Assembly (NCBI GenBank): GCA_001574975.1
Contig: KQ965736.1
Coordinates: 538,910-602,909 of the forward strand
Direction: 5' to 3'
DNA length: 64,000 nt
Source of the DNA: Gonapodya prolifera JEL478
Taxonomy: Eukaryota; Monoblepharomycota; Monoblepharidomycetes; Monoblepharidales; Gonapodyaceae
In this document: positions 50,176 through 62,675 of the stretch, in pieces
Numbering within the stretch: the first letter of the stretch is position 1
Layout: each line of letters begins with the position of its first letter
The notes under the pieces: model-generated
Databases searched by the model: none
What the model was told of the DNA's origin: nothing
The model's input: the letters and a program-made list of their open reading frames with translations, nothing else
Position numbers and translations under genes: made by a program

Positions 50176-52354
50176 TCACAAGTCCTTCTTCCCTTCTGGA
50201 GGAACGTCCGCATCCGTTCCTTTCTCCTCTCCCACATTCCGTCCTTCTGGTGCACCCCGCTCCTCCTCCTCCTGCATGCTCCAAAACCGCAGTGTTGTCC
50301 CCACAGCAACACCCGCGAATCCGGTCCCAACTGCGTACATCGCGGTAGCGCCCATCTCGGAGTAGATATGGCCACCGAGCAGATGCGCCAGTCCAAGTGA
50401 CAGTCCAAAGTTTATCGAATGCTTCAAGGGTAACCGATGGAGTGGGCATATGCACCGCGGTGAGGGTGTGGGTGGGGCGAAATATTATGAGGCGGACATT
50501 GGGCAAGATGAGTCTGTCTAAGCCGCTCGGCTGCGCACCCAACCCTACCACCCCCAATTCACAGAACTTACCATAAACCCGTTGACAGCCGTTCTCCGGC
50601 ATGCCGGCACCATACACCCGATCACGCCCGTCGCTCCTGCAGCCGCCGCGGCCACACTCGCGCCCTGGGCCGGTTCGGCCAATATGGCGATGTATGGCGC
50701 CCAACGCGCGGCGCGATCCCGTACATGCCGCGCCCACAACGCGCCAGGCGCGGAACCCAGTGCCGCCGCGGCACGCGCGAGCCAAGGAGTTGCAGGCGAC
50801 GTGCCCCGGTCGGGAAGGTTCGGGACTGCAATGGCCGCGACGAGGACAATGGCGGATCGGCACAGTTGCAGAACGGCAGCAAGGACAAGGAGGCCCCGTG
50901 GGCCGACACTGTCCAAGAGACTCCCGCTCATCATGGAGAGGGCGACGTTGCCGGCGTCGCGGAGCGGGCCAGCGAGAGAGGTGAGCCCAGGCGAGGCAAG
51001 AAAGTGGTATCGGAGGGAGAGAGGGTGTAAAGAGAGGGAAAGCTGCCGAGAAAAGTGGAGTGGGAGCGTAGCGGCAATGTACCTATATGCGGGGGCGGAA
51101 AGAGACAATGGACGGGGTGGGTTTGGAATAATTTCCATTGTTGAACTCATCGGTTGATGTTTAATCCCAACCACAAAATGACGCACCATATCAATTCCTG
51201 CCGCGCTACAATATCCCACAGTCGCTCACTCTTTTCCGAATCCCGTAGCGTCTCGGGCCTGCCGTGAGCGCCGCTTCCGTTCGCCGATCCATTATGTACC
51301 GACCGCTGCGGCTGTCCGGCGCGTTCGAGCGCCGACCAATCAGAAAGCACAATAGCGACAAGTAAAGCTTCGTGAAATTGAAAAGCACGTGTCATGCTGT
51401 GGACAGGTTGGGGCGGATGGCGGAGCAGAAAACCCACCGGCTGCCGTGACTCCATACGCCCACCACATTGTATCGGGCCCGAGCTTCCCCATAAGCCATC
51501 CAACCGACACCGACGCTAGAGAGAACCCGAGAGGGCCGAACGCGCGCACAGGACCAGCCAGGTGGGCGTAGGGATGGAGATACTAAGTTGTGCAGCTCGT
51601 TGGAGTGGCGCGGTGCGTGAAGTAGGTATGCAGCGGGGCTTACAGATAAGAGCCATGCTTCGAGGATGGGTATGAAACCTGCGTTGAAGCTGTGAGCAGT
51701 GGTTGGTGGTGAGTGACTCATCAACCCATCACGCTCCTATCAGGGCCCATACTACCGTAACCAGACAGTCACCCCACCAAATGAGCATCTCACCTCGAGT
51801 TCACCACCGTGAACATCGCCAAGTACCACCATCGTTCATCTTGCGGCCTGGCCCTCACAAACTCCGACCCCGTCATGAGCGTCGCCGCCACAGCGACCAT
51901 CCAGGTTGAGAGGAGTACCGCCTTGGGCCTTCCGGTGCGTGTGGCCAGCAGGGCCCAAAAGGAAGACGAGACTACTGCGATAAACGGCGCGGCCGCGTTG
52001 ACCTTGCCAATGTCACGCGGCTTCACGCCCAGTTGGTCCTTGTAGTAGAGGCTGAGGAAGGGCACGTGCGTTCCGGCGAGACACTGATGGGGGGGGATAG
52101 GCTTTCAATCCGAGTCTTGCGTTAACACCACGCGCATTCCACCGCAAACCCACGTTGAGGAGAAACCACACGGCCCGAGGCATCGCCAAGTCCCGCTCAC
52201 GGCGCGATCCGGTCCATTTTCGCGTCCATCTTGCCCAGGGCGGCGCGGAAGGCTCCTTCGCAAGGGGTGGTTCTTGCGCCTCTTCGTGTTCGGGACCCGC
52301 AGCGAACGCCACTGAGGAGGATCCTGTTGTACCGGTCGGTGGTTGTGGTGTCAT
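50176..52354 (-). CDS. MFS transporter (MFS_1-like, LacY/HcaT-type)
   Basis: This is a multi-exon membrane transporter. Exon 1 encodes a polar N-terminus (MTPQPPTGTTG) and then MPRAVWFLLNV, the family's first helix. Later exons give GTHVPFLSLYYKDQLGVKP, RDIGKVNAAAPFIAVVSSSF, ALLATRTGRPKAVLLSTWMV (loop 2-3), FGPLGFSLASVSVGWLMGKL, LLDSVGPRGLLVLAAVLQLC, AAAGATGVIGCMVPACR and a last exon with MKHSINFGLSLGLAHLLGG and a charged tail ending GKKDL. The short N-terminal PRxxWFLLxxG and PFLxLY patterns match the nucleoside/oligosaccharide symporter group. The substrate is unknown. Exact internal boundaries between 50430 and 51790 are only partly resolved, because frames are crowded and GC-rich. Confidence 0.75.
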
Positions 52355-52783
52355 CGATCGGCTGTGACGGTGGGCATGAAGATGGGAAGGCCTGGGACGA
52401 TCTGCTTGACTTGGTCCCTCGGCACATCCTTCACTTCAAGGCTTTTCTGATGCTACATATGCCCAAAGTTGACATATCTGTAACTATTATTCTACGCAAA
52501 ATTATTTACATCGGACCCTGAGGGGAGTGATGAAGATAGCCGCCTCGTAAGTCTTAGCATTGAGAAAACCCAGTCTCCCAATCTTTTGCAGCCGACCACG
52601 CACATCACCCTTTTGCAGATGTACATTTTAACGCATACATGAAAAAGGGAATGTTCGAGAGAGAGAGTTAGACCCTGTGGGTGAGTAGTGCTTTGGACCG
52701 GCTTCCCGGAAGAATTTTTTACTTTTGACCAACGTGTCCTACAAACCGTTCGATATATCAACGGGATCGGCCAAATTGCTGTG
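52355..52783. other. Divergent upstream region of MFS and helicase genes
   Basis: 429 bp between divergent start codons. A frame in register with the helicase is open from 52688 but has no earlier ATG in the preferred context. No other feature is recognised. Confidence 0.45.
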
Positions 52784-55700
52784 ATGATTGGCATAGCGCA
52801 GCGTCTGGCACGCGCCGGAGCTCGGAGCTCGGTTGCCCCCTTATGGAATCTGCGATCGCCGGCGCTGCTCACGGTCAGGACAGCGACTATGATGCGACGA
52901 GGAAGGGAACCCGCAGAAGACGTCGAGGGAGGAGAGCTAGATATCGAATTCACTTCGGCTTCTCTTGGCAGGCAAAGGGGTGGTCGGCTGCAGAAGATTG
53001 ACGAGCTGGAGACGATTCATATCGGCGTCCAGACTTCTTCGAGTCTGTACCCGGTTCCCATCTCTGAGAAAACAGCTACTGTTCTCTCGGAAAAGATGGG
53101 AATAAAGACCCTATTTCCTGTGCAGGTCGAGTCTTTCGAACCGGTCATGGAGGGGAAGGACATCATCGCAAGAGCTAGTGTGTTTTTCCGCTCGCTTTCA
53201 CTTGCCTGAGAACCGCGCTAACCATCGCCGCCTCACCGTTAATGTGAAAAGAGACCGGAACAGGCAAAACTCTGTCATTCGTCCTTCCCATCCTCGAGAA
53301 GCTCCGTCGCCATGACAGTTTGTTAGGTTCTGCGGAGGAACCCCAGCACCACCGAAGACACAATCAGCAAACCCACGGACCGCGAGTGCTTGTATTAGCG
53401 CCGACCAGGTATGTGGCTGATTAGTTGACCAACTGTTTTATCCCAAAGTGTCACACAATCGCCAACCCCACAGAGAGCTTGCCCGTCAAGTTGCCCGTGT
53501 TTTCGTTGATGTAGCTGATTCCGGAAAGCTTCTTGGAGACTATTCAAAGGGACGCAACTACCCACACAAGCCAGCCCCCGGTGCCTACACGACATTGTTG
53601 GTACAAGGGGGAACCTCCATGGAGCCCCAAAGTCAGTTTGTCTCGCCTCAAATCGGTACCACGGGGTAGTGGTGGGTTTCGCCACCTGGGATGCGTGATT
53701 GCCAGAAATGGCAGAGGAAGACAGCCTTTGGGGACCAAATTTCGTTGATGTCTCAACAAAGTCGTTTGGAGAGCTACCAGTGGCCACGTGCTATTCTGTG
53801 GTTGCTTTGTTGAAATACTATCGACAAACTAACTTTTTTACCACTCCAACAGTCCGTGCTCTTACCTTCACCCCCGCCCCTACCGTGGTGGTCGGTACAC
53901 CTGGACGAGTCCTGGACTTGACCGAAAAGGGGTTTATGGATCTCTCTCGCTTGGAAACATTTGTGCTGGACGAAGCGGATTATATGCTCGATATTGGGTA
54001 AGCAAACAGTCGACGAAATAAGTCCAAGCTCTTTTCTGATGATCGTTTTGATGTTCCCATTTCTTTGCCTCCCATCTCCGAAGATTCTCTCAGGATATTG
54101 AAGCCATTTTGACTCGTGTCAAGGAGCACAGATCGCGACGGTCTGAACGATCGATCGTCCCACTCCAAACGCTCCTCTTTTCTGCCACACTACCATCATG
54201 GATCCAAGAAGTGGCGGCGAATTTTCTGCGCCCGTCACCCGACCGTACCATCTTGGACATCACCGAAGGCGGTGTGGTTCACGCGGCAAATCTAGAGGAG
54301 CTCTCCCGAAGCACCTCCCAATCCGGTCCAAGGACAGCCAGGGGAATATCGCATGTTGCCGCCGCGGTGCCGAAACTCAAGAATGTTCCAACAGTGGGCC
54401 AAGAGATGATGTGGGACAGGTTCCTCTTTTCACGCGAAGGGCGTGAATCTGGGGAATGGATGAAACGAGTCGTCGGGTGCATTCCTTGGGCGGTAGAGCG
54501 TTACGCCATGCCTGCAGGGAACACCGGACCCGGTCGGACCATTATATTCACGGAGCGTAAAATCTATGTTGATCTTATCGTGGAGGCTCTCCAGTACCAC
54601 TACGCGAAACATGGTGACGGGAAAAATGAAATTGTCGCTAAAGGGCTACATGGTGATATCCGGCAAAACACGAGGGACTCAATTATGCAGGGCTTCAGGC
54701 AGGGTAAAGTTCATATCATGGTTGCCACAGATGTAGCTGCTCGGTGAGTCAGTTCATGGTACGATCTTTTACATAATCGTATAATCTGACGATTTGATGA
54801 CCCGAATTTAGTGGTCTGGACATTCCTGCGACCAACCTTGTACTCCAAACTCACCCACCTCGTGACACAGACTCATTTGTCCACCGTTCTGGTCGTACCG
54901 CCCGCGCCGGGGCCACAGGCACCTCGTTAGTGTTCTACGATCCTGATCATATCAAATCCTTTGCAAAGAGCGCTACGGACCCATCCGTGGAGCCGACCGA
55001 TTTGCTGCGGCTAGAGAAGGAGGCTGGCATGCACTTTGAAAGGCGTGTCGCCCATGATGTGCCGGCGAGCATTGTCACGGGCAGAGTGTCATACACCCCC
55101 TGTGTTGTGAAAGGATTGGACGCTCAAACTTTGGGTCGGCTCGTGCACATGCCAATGTTTGCCCGCGCACTGGAAACTGCTCTACCAGGTTCCACGGGAC
55201 CGACACAAGTTAATCCGGCGACTGAAGTGGTGGAGTCCGTCCGAGACGTCGTCATTGTTTCCCCGAACGTTGATACTGAAGGAGAGGCTCTACCGGAGAT
55301 CAAAGCAGCGGTTTTTGACGTTCCCACCAATACCTTTGATGTGTTTGTCGCCGCTTTGCAACCCTTGCTCCCTGGGTCTGCATCGGTAGAGACAATTGAT
55401 GGCAACGTTATTCCGGAGAATTGGCAGCTCCAGGGACCGAAGAGCTTTAAGAGCGATCAACGACAAGACTGGAGAAATAACAGAAATCGTGGGTATGGAT
55501 ACACTTCGCAGCAAGGCTTCGGGCAAAGGAGGTTCGAAATGGGCATGGGTCATGCGAGGCACCAAGGAGGTCGCTTCGGGAACCCAAGAGACAACTTCCC
55601 CGGAGAGCGGTCGGACTTTGGCCGCGAACGGAGAGGATTCCCTGCCGAGCGTAACAGGTCATGGGGACCCGAAAAGTCGGAGAGAAACGATTGGCGAGAG

Positions 55701-55865
55701 TTTGCGTCAGGAAGAATGGATAGGGGAAGGAGTGAGGAAAGGGGTTACAGGGATGAGAGGCGAAGGACAGATTGGTCACCACGCACTGGTGGGCCTGCGA
55801 GGGAACCCCTCCGACAGGACCAGAGGCATTCGTGGGGCAAGGGGGGGCACAAGCAGCGAGAGTGA
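52784..55865 (+). CDS. DEAD-box RNA helicase, probably mitochondrial, RG-rich tail
   Basis: This is an ATP-dependent RNA helicase. The N-terminus [16 protein letters not shown] is Arg/Ser-rich and lacks acidic residues, a likely mitochondrial presequence. The Q-motif region is [17 protein letters not shown]. Motif I AKTGTGKT is created by the intron near 53179-53252. Others are Ia PTRELARQ (split by an intron near 53407-53471), Ib [57 protein letters not shown] and [12 protein letters not shown]. About 80 residues separate the two RecA lobes (54260-54530), more than usual. The C-terminal part resembles the DDX21/RH3-type GUCT region (TFDVFVAAL), followed by an Arg/Gly/Asp-rich RNA-binding tail ending GGHKQRE. 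A role in organellar rRNA or intron processing is inference. Confidence 0.9.
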
Positions 55866-56059
55866 TGCCCGTGAAGGGTCTCCGTCATATTGCAGCCATA
55901 AAGGACATTCTCATGAGCGACTATAGAAATTCAATTGTTGAGCTTTTTGTACTAGTTCAAACAACCTGTAATTAATTGCACCTCTTCGAAACTTTTAGCG
56001 TACATTTCAGTCTACCGGAAGTCTCATAACTTAAGATGAACTCCTTTGCGCTGTTTTGT

Positions 56060-57690
56060 CTAGAAACCCGCTGCGTTCCACCGCATCGTAAAATTTGGCA
56101 CAGACAGTTTCTTTTCCGCCATCAACGATTCAACAAAAGTGTGCACTTTCGCCCTCGCCTGCGCCCTCACCTCGGTATCTGAATAAAGGTTGATCACCGA
56201 AATGCTATCTCCATTGTCGAGAATATTGGAGCGGACATTCTGGGACCTCAAGTTGAGCTCCTCAAGATGTTGTAATGCGCTAACTGCAACTTTTAGCAAG
56301 TGCCAGACCTCATTTCCCACGACCAACGGTCCAAAGGCCAACTGACGAAGCGGAGATGACGACGCAATGTCTTTGTGTTCAGCGATATATTTGACGAATG
56401 CCTCCATGAAATTGCTGTTGTGGCAAACAATGCTGAGGTTACGGAGTGCTCGCGCCCTCAGTAAAGTCAACACAAGCTCATGCGCATCAGAATCCGATGG
56501 ATCCGCTGGTAGTCCTAGACTCAGGTATCTGAGCACCAAACATTTTGAGAGGGCCACAGAAAGTTCAGTGACGCCAACTGAATCCAAACCGTCCAAACAA
56601 AGATGCTCCAAGTGGGGCGCCAAGGCGTTTATCCCATTTGTCACCATAGATCCGCTCACTGGATCAATGTCAGCCAGCATCAACTTCTGAATTGAGTGCA
56701 GTGCACAATTTGGGTTGACAAATCCCCTGGCGAGCGGTGCAAACTCATCGGAATCAAGATTCATCTCGATCTTTAAGTGCTTCAATCGCGCGACGTGATT
56801 TTCTTCAAGTGCACGCGTGATTGGCTCGCTTTCTGAGTTTTGGAATTCAAAATTTTGGAACACGTCAAGCACGACACTTTGGAGGGTGGCGCATTCGCGC
56901 AACAGTGGTGCGAGAACAAATGATGGGAAATTCTCGGACGACCAACGAATGGACGAAATAGGAGCGTGGGATTTGACGAGACTGTTCCCGAGTGCCAGCC
57001 AGTCGTCTGGAGGAATCTTCGCGAAGCAATCCATCTCCGCAAACTTGTCGCTGTACCAGCTTGTTTCGAGATTCTCCAGTCGAGTTAGATTATGGAACAT
57101 TCGCGTGAGGCCTTTGACGACAAGTGGCAACGCCACGCCCTCGGCCTTCTGGAGGGTTGTGTTCATGGTCAGGCTCAACGAGGTGAGATCGCTACACAAT
57201 CCGATCTCATTGATAATGGCTTCCAAAGTCCGTGCTTCGTCAGCACTATGAGCCTCAATCGACACCTCAAGCTTGCGCAAGTAAGGTGCAAGAAGTGGTA
57301 GGAGTCCCGTCCCTGGGCGAATCGAATTTTCCGCCGAAATTTTGATGTTGCGCACTGAAATTCTGAGGTTGCACACATTCTCTGCAATATTGGGGTTTTC
57401 CTGAAGCCAGGTTCGAGCAGCTTCGGAATGTCGAGTGAAACGAATTTGGGTGCGTTGTAAAGCCAAGGGGAATAGACCACTGCGTAGGTTGCGACAAGTA
57501 CTGGAGAGTCTTGTTATCGAACGTGGTTCGAGGGTGTCGGGCAGGTAGGATAGAAGAATGTCCGTTGGGAGATCCAACAAATGAAATGTCGGCAACGACT
57601 CTGAAACGCAGACTTCATGAGCCGCCCCATCACAGCCCAATCGATGGCAAATTTCTGACCTCGGCCATCGGAATTTTCTTCCTCCTTCAT
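56060..57690 (-). CDS. F-box protein with leucine-rich-repeat-like domain
   Basis: Exon 1 starts at ATG 57690 (MKEEENSDGR). A ~60-nt intron (donor GTCAGA, acceptor TTTCAG) joins it to ESLPTFHLLDLPTDILLSYL, the F-box, which continues EPRSITRLSSTCRNLRSGL. This removes the need for a non-ATG start in the longer open frame. The rest, about 500 residues in one exon, shows irregular leucine-rich segments such as LRKLEVSIEAHS, LTSLSLTMNTTL, ARLKHLKIEMNL, PHLEHLCLDGLDSVGVTELS, LRYLSLGLPADP, LRNLSIVCHNSN and LEELNLRSQNVRSN. It is likely a substrate adaptor of an SCF ubiquitin ligase; the target is unknown. It is head to head with the HAD-SAK gene, 239 bp between starts. Confidence 0.8.
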
Positions 57691-57929
57691 GATGCTCGCT
57701 TCTTCCAGATGATTTTGTAACGATACTTGTTCCGAAGGAGTTCTGCACTCTAAGAAGGCTCGAGCCGAAAACGTAGCAGTGGCGCAATATCGAGCGAATC
57801 GATAGAAATCAAATTTTCCACCATACAGCAGAGAAACGGGAGGCTTCTCGCTCTATGTTTGGGGTCTTCGTTGCTGTGGCATCCTACGCTCACTATTCGC
57901 CCACCCTCGAATCGCATTGAACTGATCCA

Positions 57930-59742
57930 ATGAGCGCTCATGTATACGACTACGAGACCAGGATTGCGGAGCTCGCGTCGCAACTGCCCGAACCCCCGAC
58001 CAGACTGACAGTTGTAGACTTTGATGGGGTAGGAACGAATCTGCATTTTATGCCTGGGCGATTCCTCAACATGACAATTGATCACGTCAATCTGCTGCCT
58101 GCAGACGCTGTTCCGGTCTCCTCTTCCAAATCCCAGTTTGTTCCACCCAGCACTGGTTGGCCATCTCATGTCCGATAATCTGTGGTACGTACATCTCCTC
58201 GCCCGCCCACTTTCATTTGCTGTTTTTGATACTCACGGTACTCCATCTCACCTCCTATGGGTGGGTAGGTTTCAAGACACTCGCAGCATCTCGCCTCCGT
58301 TCCTACCAGCGTCACCAGACCTCTCGTGGTTCGACCCGTCTGTCGTCGACGCCGTCAGAAAAGCTCGCTCCATTGGCGGCTCCCTGGTAATTCTTCTTAC
58401 AGGGCGTAGAATCGTCATGCTGGAGCGAGTGCGTGCCATCCTTCAATGTCTGAGTCACTCGCCACTGTTCGACCTCGTGCTCTTGAGAGAGGCGTACGAG
58501 AAAGGAAAACCGTATAGTATCGACACCACGCTTGATTACAAACTGAAGGTCTGTGAATGGAATGCCCAAAGTGCGCTATTGTCTAGATTCGACGGTATTG
58601 CGAATTCTCAGGTTTTGGCATCGCTCCTGAAAACGTTCCCCACAATATCCCAAATTGATCTGTACGACGATCGTACACGTCACCTTCGCCGATTTGAGGA
58701 AGAGTTCCATAATTTGGTGAAGAGGCGCAACACCATACCCCACATTGCTGGCGCCACTCTCGGCCTTGCCTCCTTCCGTGTTCTCGAAGTCGCGCACCAC
58801 CCTCACGAAGCGCCTCCGATCCCCCACGATGTTGAGACTTCCCTTGTTCAGCAGATCCTGAACGAAGCAGCAGTCAGTCTCACCGACGATCCAAAGGCCA
58901 AAATTGTGCGTGGGGAATCTACGCTCACCCCAATCAACGTGTTCGTCTCTCTGCGGCTAGACAAGATCTCGCGCGATCGGGTGGAACAGCTCTCGCCCAC
59001 CCAGCACGGCTGGGCCGCCGAGCCCATGGACTTTGTGCTGCGGATGGGTGCACCACCCACGGACGATGATGGGGACGGAACCACGCAACAACGGACACCA
59101 GCCGATGAGCTTAGTCGGCTGCCTGTGGGCACGGCAATACCCCTGCGTCTTGTGGCCCTCATTACTGTTCCAGGAAAGGCAATTGTGGCCGTCGCCGCGC
59201 CGGAGCTAGGCCCGTCCTCATCCTCATCCTCCTCTACCCAGCCGACTTACTTGCTCACCGCAGTGTCTGCCGTTCGGTCTCACGGCGTTCGGATTTCCAA
59301 AGAAATATCTCGACTTAAGCGGTTTGTTGAACAGCTTGTTACCCAACCGGACGGCGCCGGTGGAGAGGTGGCCAAAAAGCTCCAGGTGGTGTTCAGCCCG
59401 GTACCCTCATTGAACGAGCAATTCCGTGCAAGTGTTCATCATGAGACGCGTCTGGGTTTGCGCTCTCTCATATCCAAGAATGCAAGCAGGGCGGTCGACG
59501 AAGATCTGCAGAGCCCCGCAGCTATATCCCTGGGATCTGTTATCATGGCTGCTGCACAAGATATGGGGGTTGTACTCAAGGGGAGAGACATTGGAGAGGT
59601 AAAAAGTCACTTGCAAAGGTGGATGGAGGAAAGGGGCATTGAGGATAAAGCAGAGAATGAGGCAGTGGTTTGGGAGGGAGCTCGCGCCATTTTGAGGACT
59701 CTGAGTGAAGCACGGGTGGACATTGGTACGAACAGCTCGTAA
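57930..59742 (+). CDS. Swiss Army Knife RNA repair-like HAD protein
   Basis: Exon 1 ends VVDFDG and splices in phase to TLFRSPLPNPSLFHPALVGH. This gives the HAD-type nucleophile motif DFDGTLF followed by the P-P-N-x-x-L pattern of the HAD_SAK_1 family. Next come NLWFQDTRSISPPFLP, SIGGSLVILLTGRR (HAD motif II region), FDLVLLREA, DYKLKVLASLLKTFP and QIDLYDDRTRHLRRFEEEF (acidic motif). The C-terminal half is less conserved and ends RVDIGTNSS. The family is predicted to contain a HAD-like phosphatase linked to RNA repair; direct function in fungi is poorly known. The intron at 58549-58611 is 63 nt and free of stop codons. About 500 residues. Confidence 0.85.
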
Positions 59743-60099
59743 CTAACTTTGTTCCCCAAACAGAGTCATGTTTGATGGTTGCAAGGCACTGGATGGTGAT
59801 CATAAAACTTGTGTATTAGCACGCAACTACCTTCAGCGTAATGATAAGACGCGTCATTCACTGAAATTTGTGGCTTTATCATTTGATCAGGGAGCACTAC
59901 TGTGCCACAGGGAGAAAACAATTTAACCTGTGGCATGTGCCCCCAAAGTCCTTCGCCCACGTTCCCTGTCGTCAATCAACCTCACGCTCCAATACAAGTA
60001 CGTCAAACAGGACAAACAGCATTCGAAAAGCGCACCTCTAACAACACAACTTCACCGCATTCCTCCCCTTTGTTCCTCTGTTCTTTATCGGCGGCAGAC
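59743..60099. other. Intergenic region
   Basis: This lies between the HAD-SAK stop and the MTHFR start, both +. The frame upstream of the MTHFR ATG is open from 59902 but shows no conserved sequence. No feature is recognised. Confidence 0.5.
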
Positions 60100-62566
60100 A
60101 TGAAGATCAGTAAGAAGTTAGAGAAGGCTTTCAAGGAGGACCGATGTTTCTGGTGAGCTCAAAGAGACTGGCTGTGCTTTTCTTTTGAAGGAATCGCGGG
60201 CGGGACCTTCACTGTCGTGGGAGATGCGCGCTTTATCGGAAGTCGCGCCCAACGGTCTCTCCCAAACACAGCCGTGTTAGACACCTCGTGTCCTCAAAAT
60301 TGGCCGCTAGGAGTCTAGTTGGGCGCGATATCTTTACTTTGAGTTGTCCGGGATTGACCTGTCAAATGATGTGAAGCTCTCGCGCTCATTGTTGTTATTT
60401 CCGTTTTCGCGATTGGCGTTTGTTAGGTCGTTCGAATACTTTCCCCCCAAGACCCCTCAGGTGAGTGATTCCTCTGATGGCATCATCGGTGGAAAAGCCC
60501 TGGTGTTGACCTCAATCCTTTCACCAACAACTTGTTGATGAATCGCTCCTTCATTTGATTTCTGTTATCAACTCACAACATCTCACTTTAAAAGGGTGTT
60601 ATGAACTTGTACGACCGTCTGGAACGGATGTACCAACTCGGTCCCGAATTCATAGATGTGACGTGGGGCGCTGGAGGTTCGACGTCGGATGTCACCTTGG
60701 AGATTTGCGCCACGGCACAGGCTGTGTACGGTCTGGAGACTTGTATGCACCTCACGTGCACGAACATGGGTCGGGACAAGGTCGATGAGGCTCTGAAGGT
60801 ATGGCGGAACAGAACCTTCGGTTTAGGACAAATGATCGTGACACGGATTCCCGTTTTTACCTTATTTTCTCGAAGGCCGCAAAGCTGGCTGGTATCCAGA
60901 ACATTCTTGCCCTTCGAGGGGACCCACCACGGGGCCAATTGGAATGGACAGCCGTGGACAGCGGATTTTCCAACGCGATTGATCTAGTAAAGTACATTCG
61001 CTCCCGCTACGGGGATTACTTTTGCATCGGAGTAGCTGGATACCCCGAAGGACACATTGACAATCCAGACAAGGAAGCTGACTTTGACAATTTCGTCCGC
61101 AAGTGCAAAGCGGGCGCGGACTATATTGTGACGCAGCTATTTTATGACTGTGATGTGTTTTTGGAGTGGGAGCGCAAGATCCGAGCTGCGGGCGTGGACA
61201 TTCCCATCCTGCCGGGCATCATGCCGATTCAGTCCTACAACGGGTTCGCCAGGATGACGTCTCTCTGCAAGACCCTTGTCCCTCAAAAGATATACGACGA
61301 CCTCGAGCCCATCAAGGAGGACGACGCCGCGGTGAAGGAGTACGGTGTCCAACAGGCTATTGAGATGTGCAACTACCTCAAGGAGCGCGGCATGCGTGGA
61401 TTCCATTTCTACACGCTGAACCTTGAGAAGAGTGTGCGTCTCATTCTTGAAGGACTGGGATTCGTCGCCCCTGTCGAAATCGCCAAACCGCTTCCCTGGA
61501 ACCCGGTGAGTCAAACGGTTTCTTTAGTCGTGTGTTCCCGACCATCGCCCCAATATTGGCTTTATTCCGACTCAGTCTCTTGCCGAGAAGCGCAAAGACG
61601 AGTCGGTGCGCCCCATTTTCTGGAAGAACCGCGCTCGATCTTACATTCTCCGCACCGAGTCCTGGGACGACTTCCCCAACGGTCGTTGGGGAGACTCGAG
61701 GTCGCCCGCCTACGGAAACTTGGACGGGTACGGCGTGTCTCTGAAGTACACCGTGAGTTGAATGTGGTCTCCTGACACAAACAATAACCACGACTGTCGC
61801 TCACATTTGAAACTACGCACGTGTGATCAGAAAAAAGAAGCCTTGGAGATGTGGAAAGACCCCACCAAAGTTTCCGACATCTGCGACCTCTTTGCGCGGT
61901 ACGTGTCGAACCAGCTCCCCGCTCTTCCCTGGTCCGACGCTCCGCTCGCGCACGAGTCGGACGCGATTCGGGACAAGCTCGCGCAAGTGAACCACCAGGG
62001 GTTCCTCACCATTAACTCGCAGCCCGCCGTCGACGGCGTCCGCAGTGACGATGCTATGTTCGGGTGGGGCCCACGAAACGGATACGTGTACCAGAAGGCA
62101 TACCTTGAGTTCTTTGTGTGCCCGAAAGTGCTGGACGCGCTTATTAGGAGGATCAAGAATGTGGACGGCATCACGTACTACGCTGTCAACAAGGACGTAA
62201 GTGTCCACCTTCCACACCGCGGTGACCTCGTCCTGCATGGTCTAACCAACTTTTTCACCAACCAAGGGCGATCTCCGCACCAACACCATCTCCGAAGGCG
62301 CCAATGCCGTCACGTGGGGAGTCTTCCCCGGGCGGGAAGTGCTGCAACCGACGATTGTTGAATCGCAGTCGTTCCTCGCATGGAAGGACGAGGCGTACGA
62401 CCTGTGGCTCAAGTGGCGGGACATTTACCCAAAGGGCGCGGAAGCGCAGCGCGTCATCCAGCACGTCTACGACACGTGGTTCCTGGTCAACATTGTGGAC
62501 AACGACTACAAGCGCAAGGATGGCATATTCGAACTGCTCGATGGCCTGCAATGCGCGGAGCAGTAG
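60100..62566 (+). CDS. MTHFR: Methylenetetrahydrofolate reductase
   Basis: This FAD enzyme reduces 5,10-methylene- to 5-methyl-tetrahydrofolate for methionine synthesis. Exon 1 (60100-60152) reads [17 protein letters not shown] and splices over a 274-nt intron to [12 protein letters not shown]. The catalytic barrel follows: [26 protein letters not shown]-type, [58 protein letters not shown] and [12 protein letters not shown]. The eukaryotic C-terminal regulatory domain has [65 protein letters not shown] and [12 protein letters not shown]. It ends QCAEQ. The linker and the DFPNGR block resemble yeast Met12 and mammalian MTHFR more than Met13. About seven exons and about 600 residues. Confidence 0.96.
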
Positions 62567-62675
62567 ACTAGCTATAGAATATCTTTGCGAGAGTGCTTTT
62601 CATCATTCCTTTTACAGACTTGAGTGTGTATCGGACAGCTCAGAAAAATGCATAATATATTCCCCCATCATTCAT

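Noticed and set aside
50582-51157. Plus-strand frame of 191 codons, Ala/Arg-rich
   Set aside because: It is antisense to the MFS transporter, where the minus strand shows membrane segments and family motifs.
57691-57787. Extension of the F-box protein to 575 residues using a TTG start
   Set aside because: A short intron to an ATG at 57690 gives a normal start and keeps the F-box in frame.
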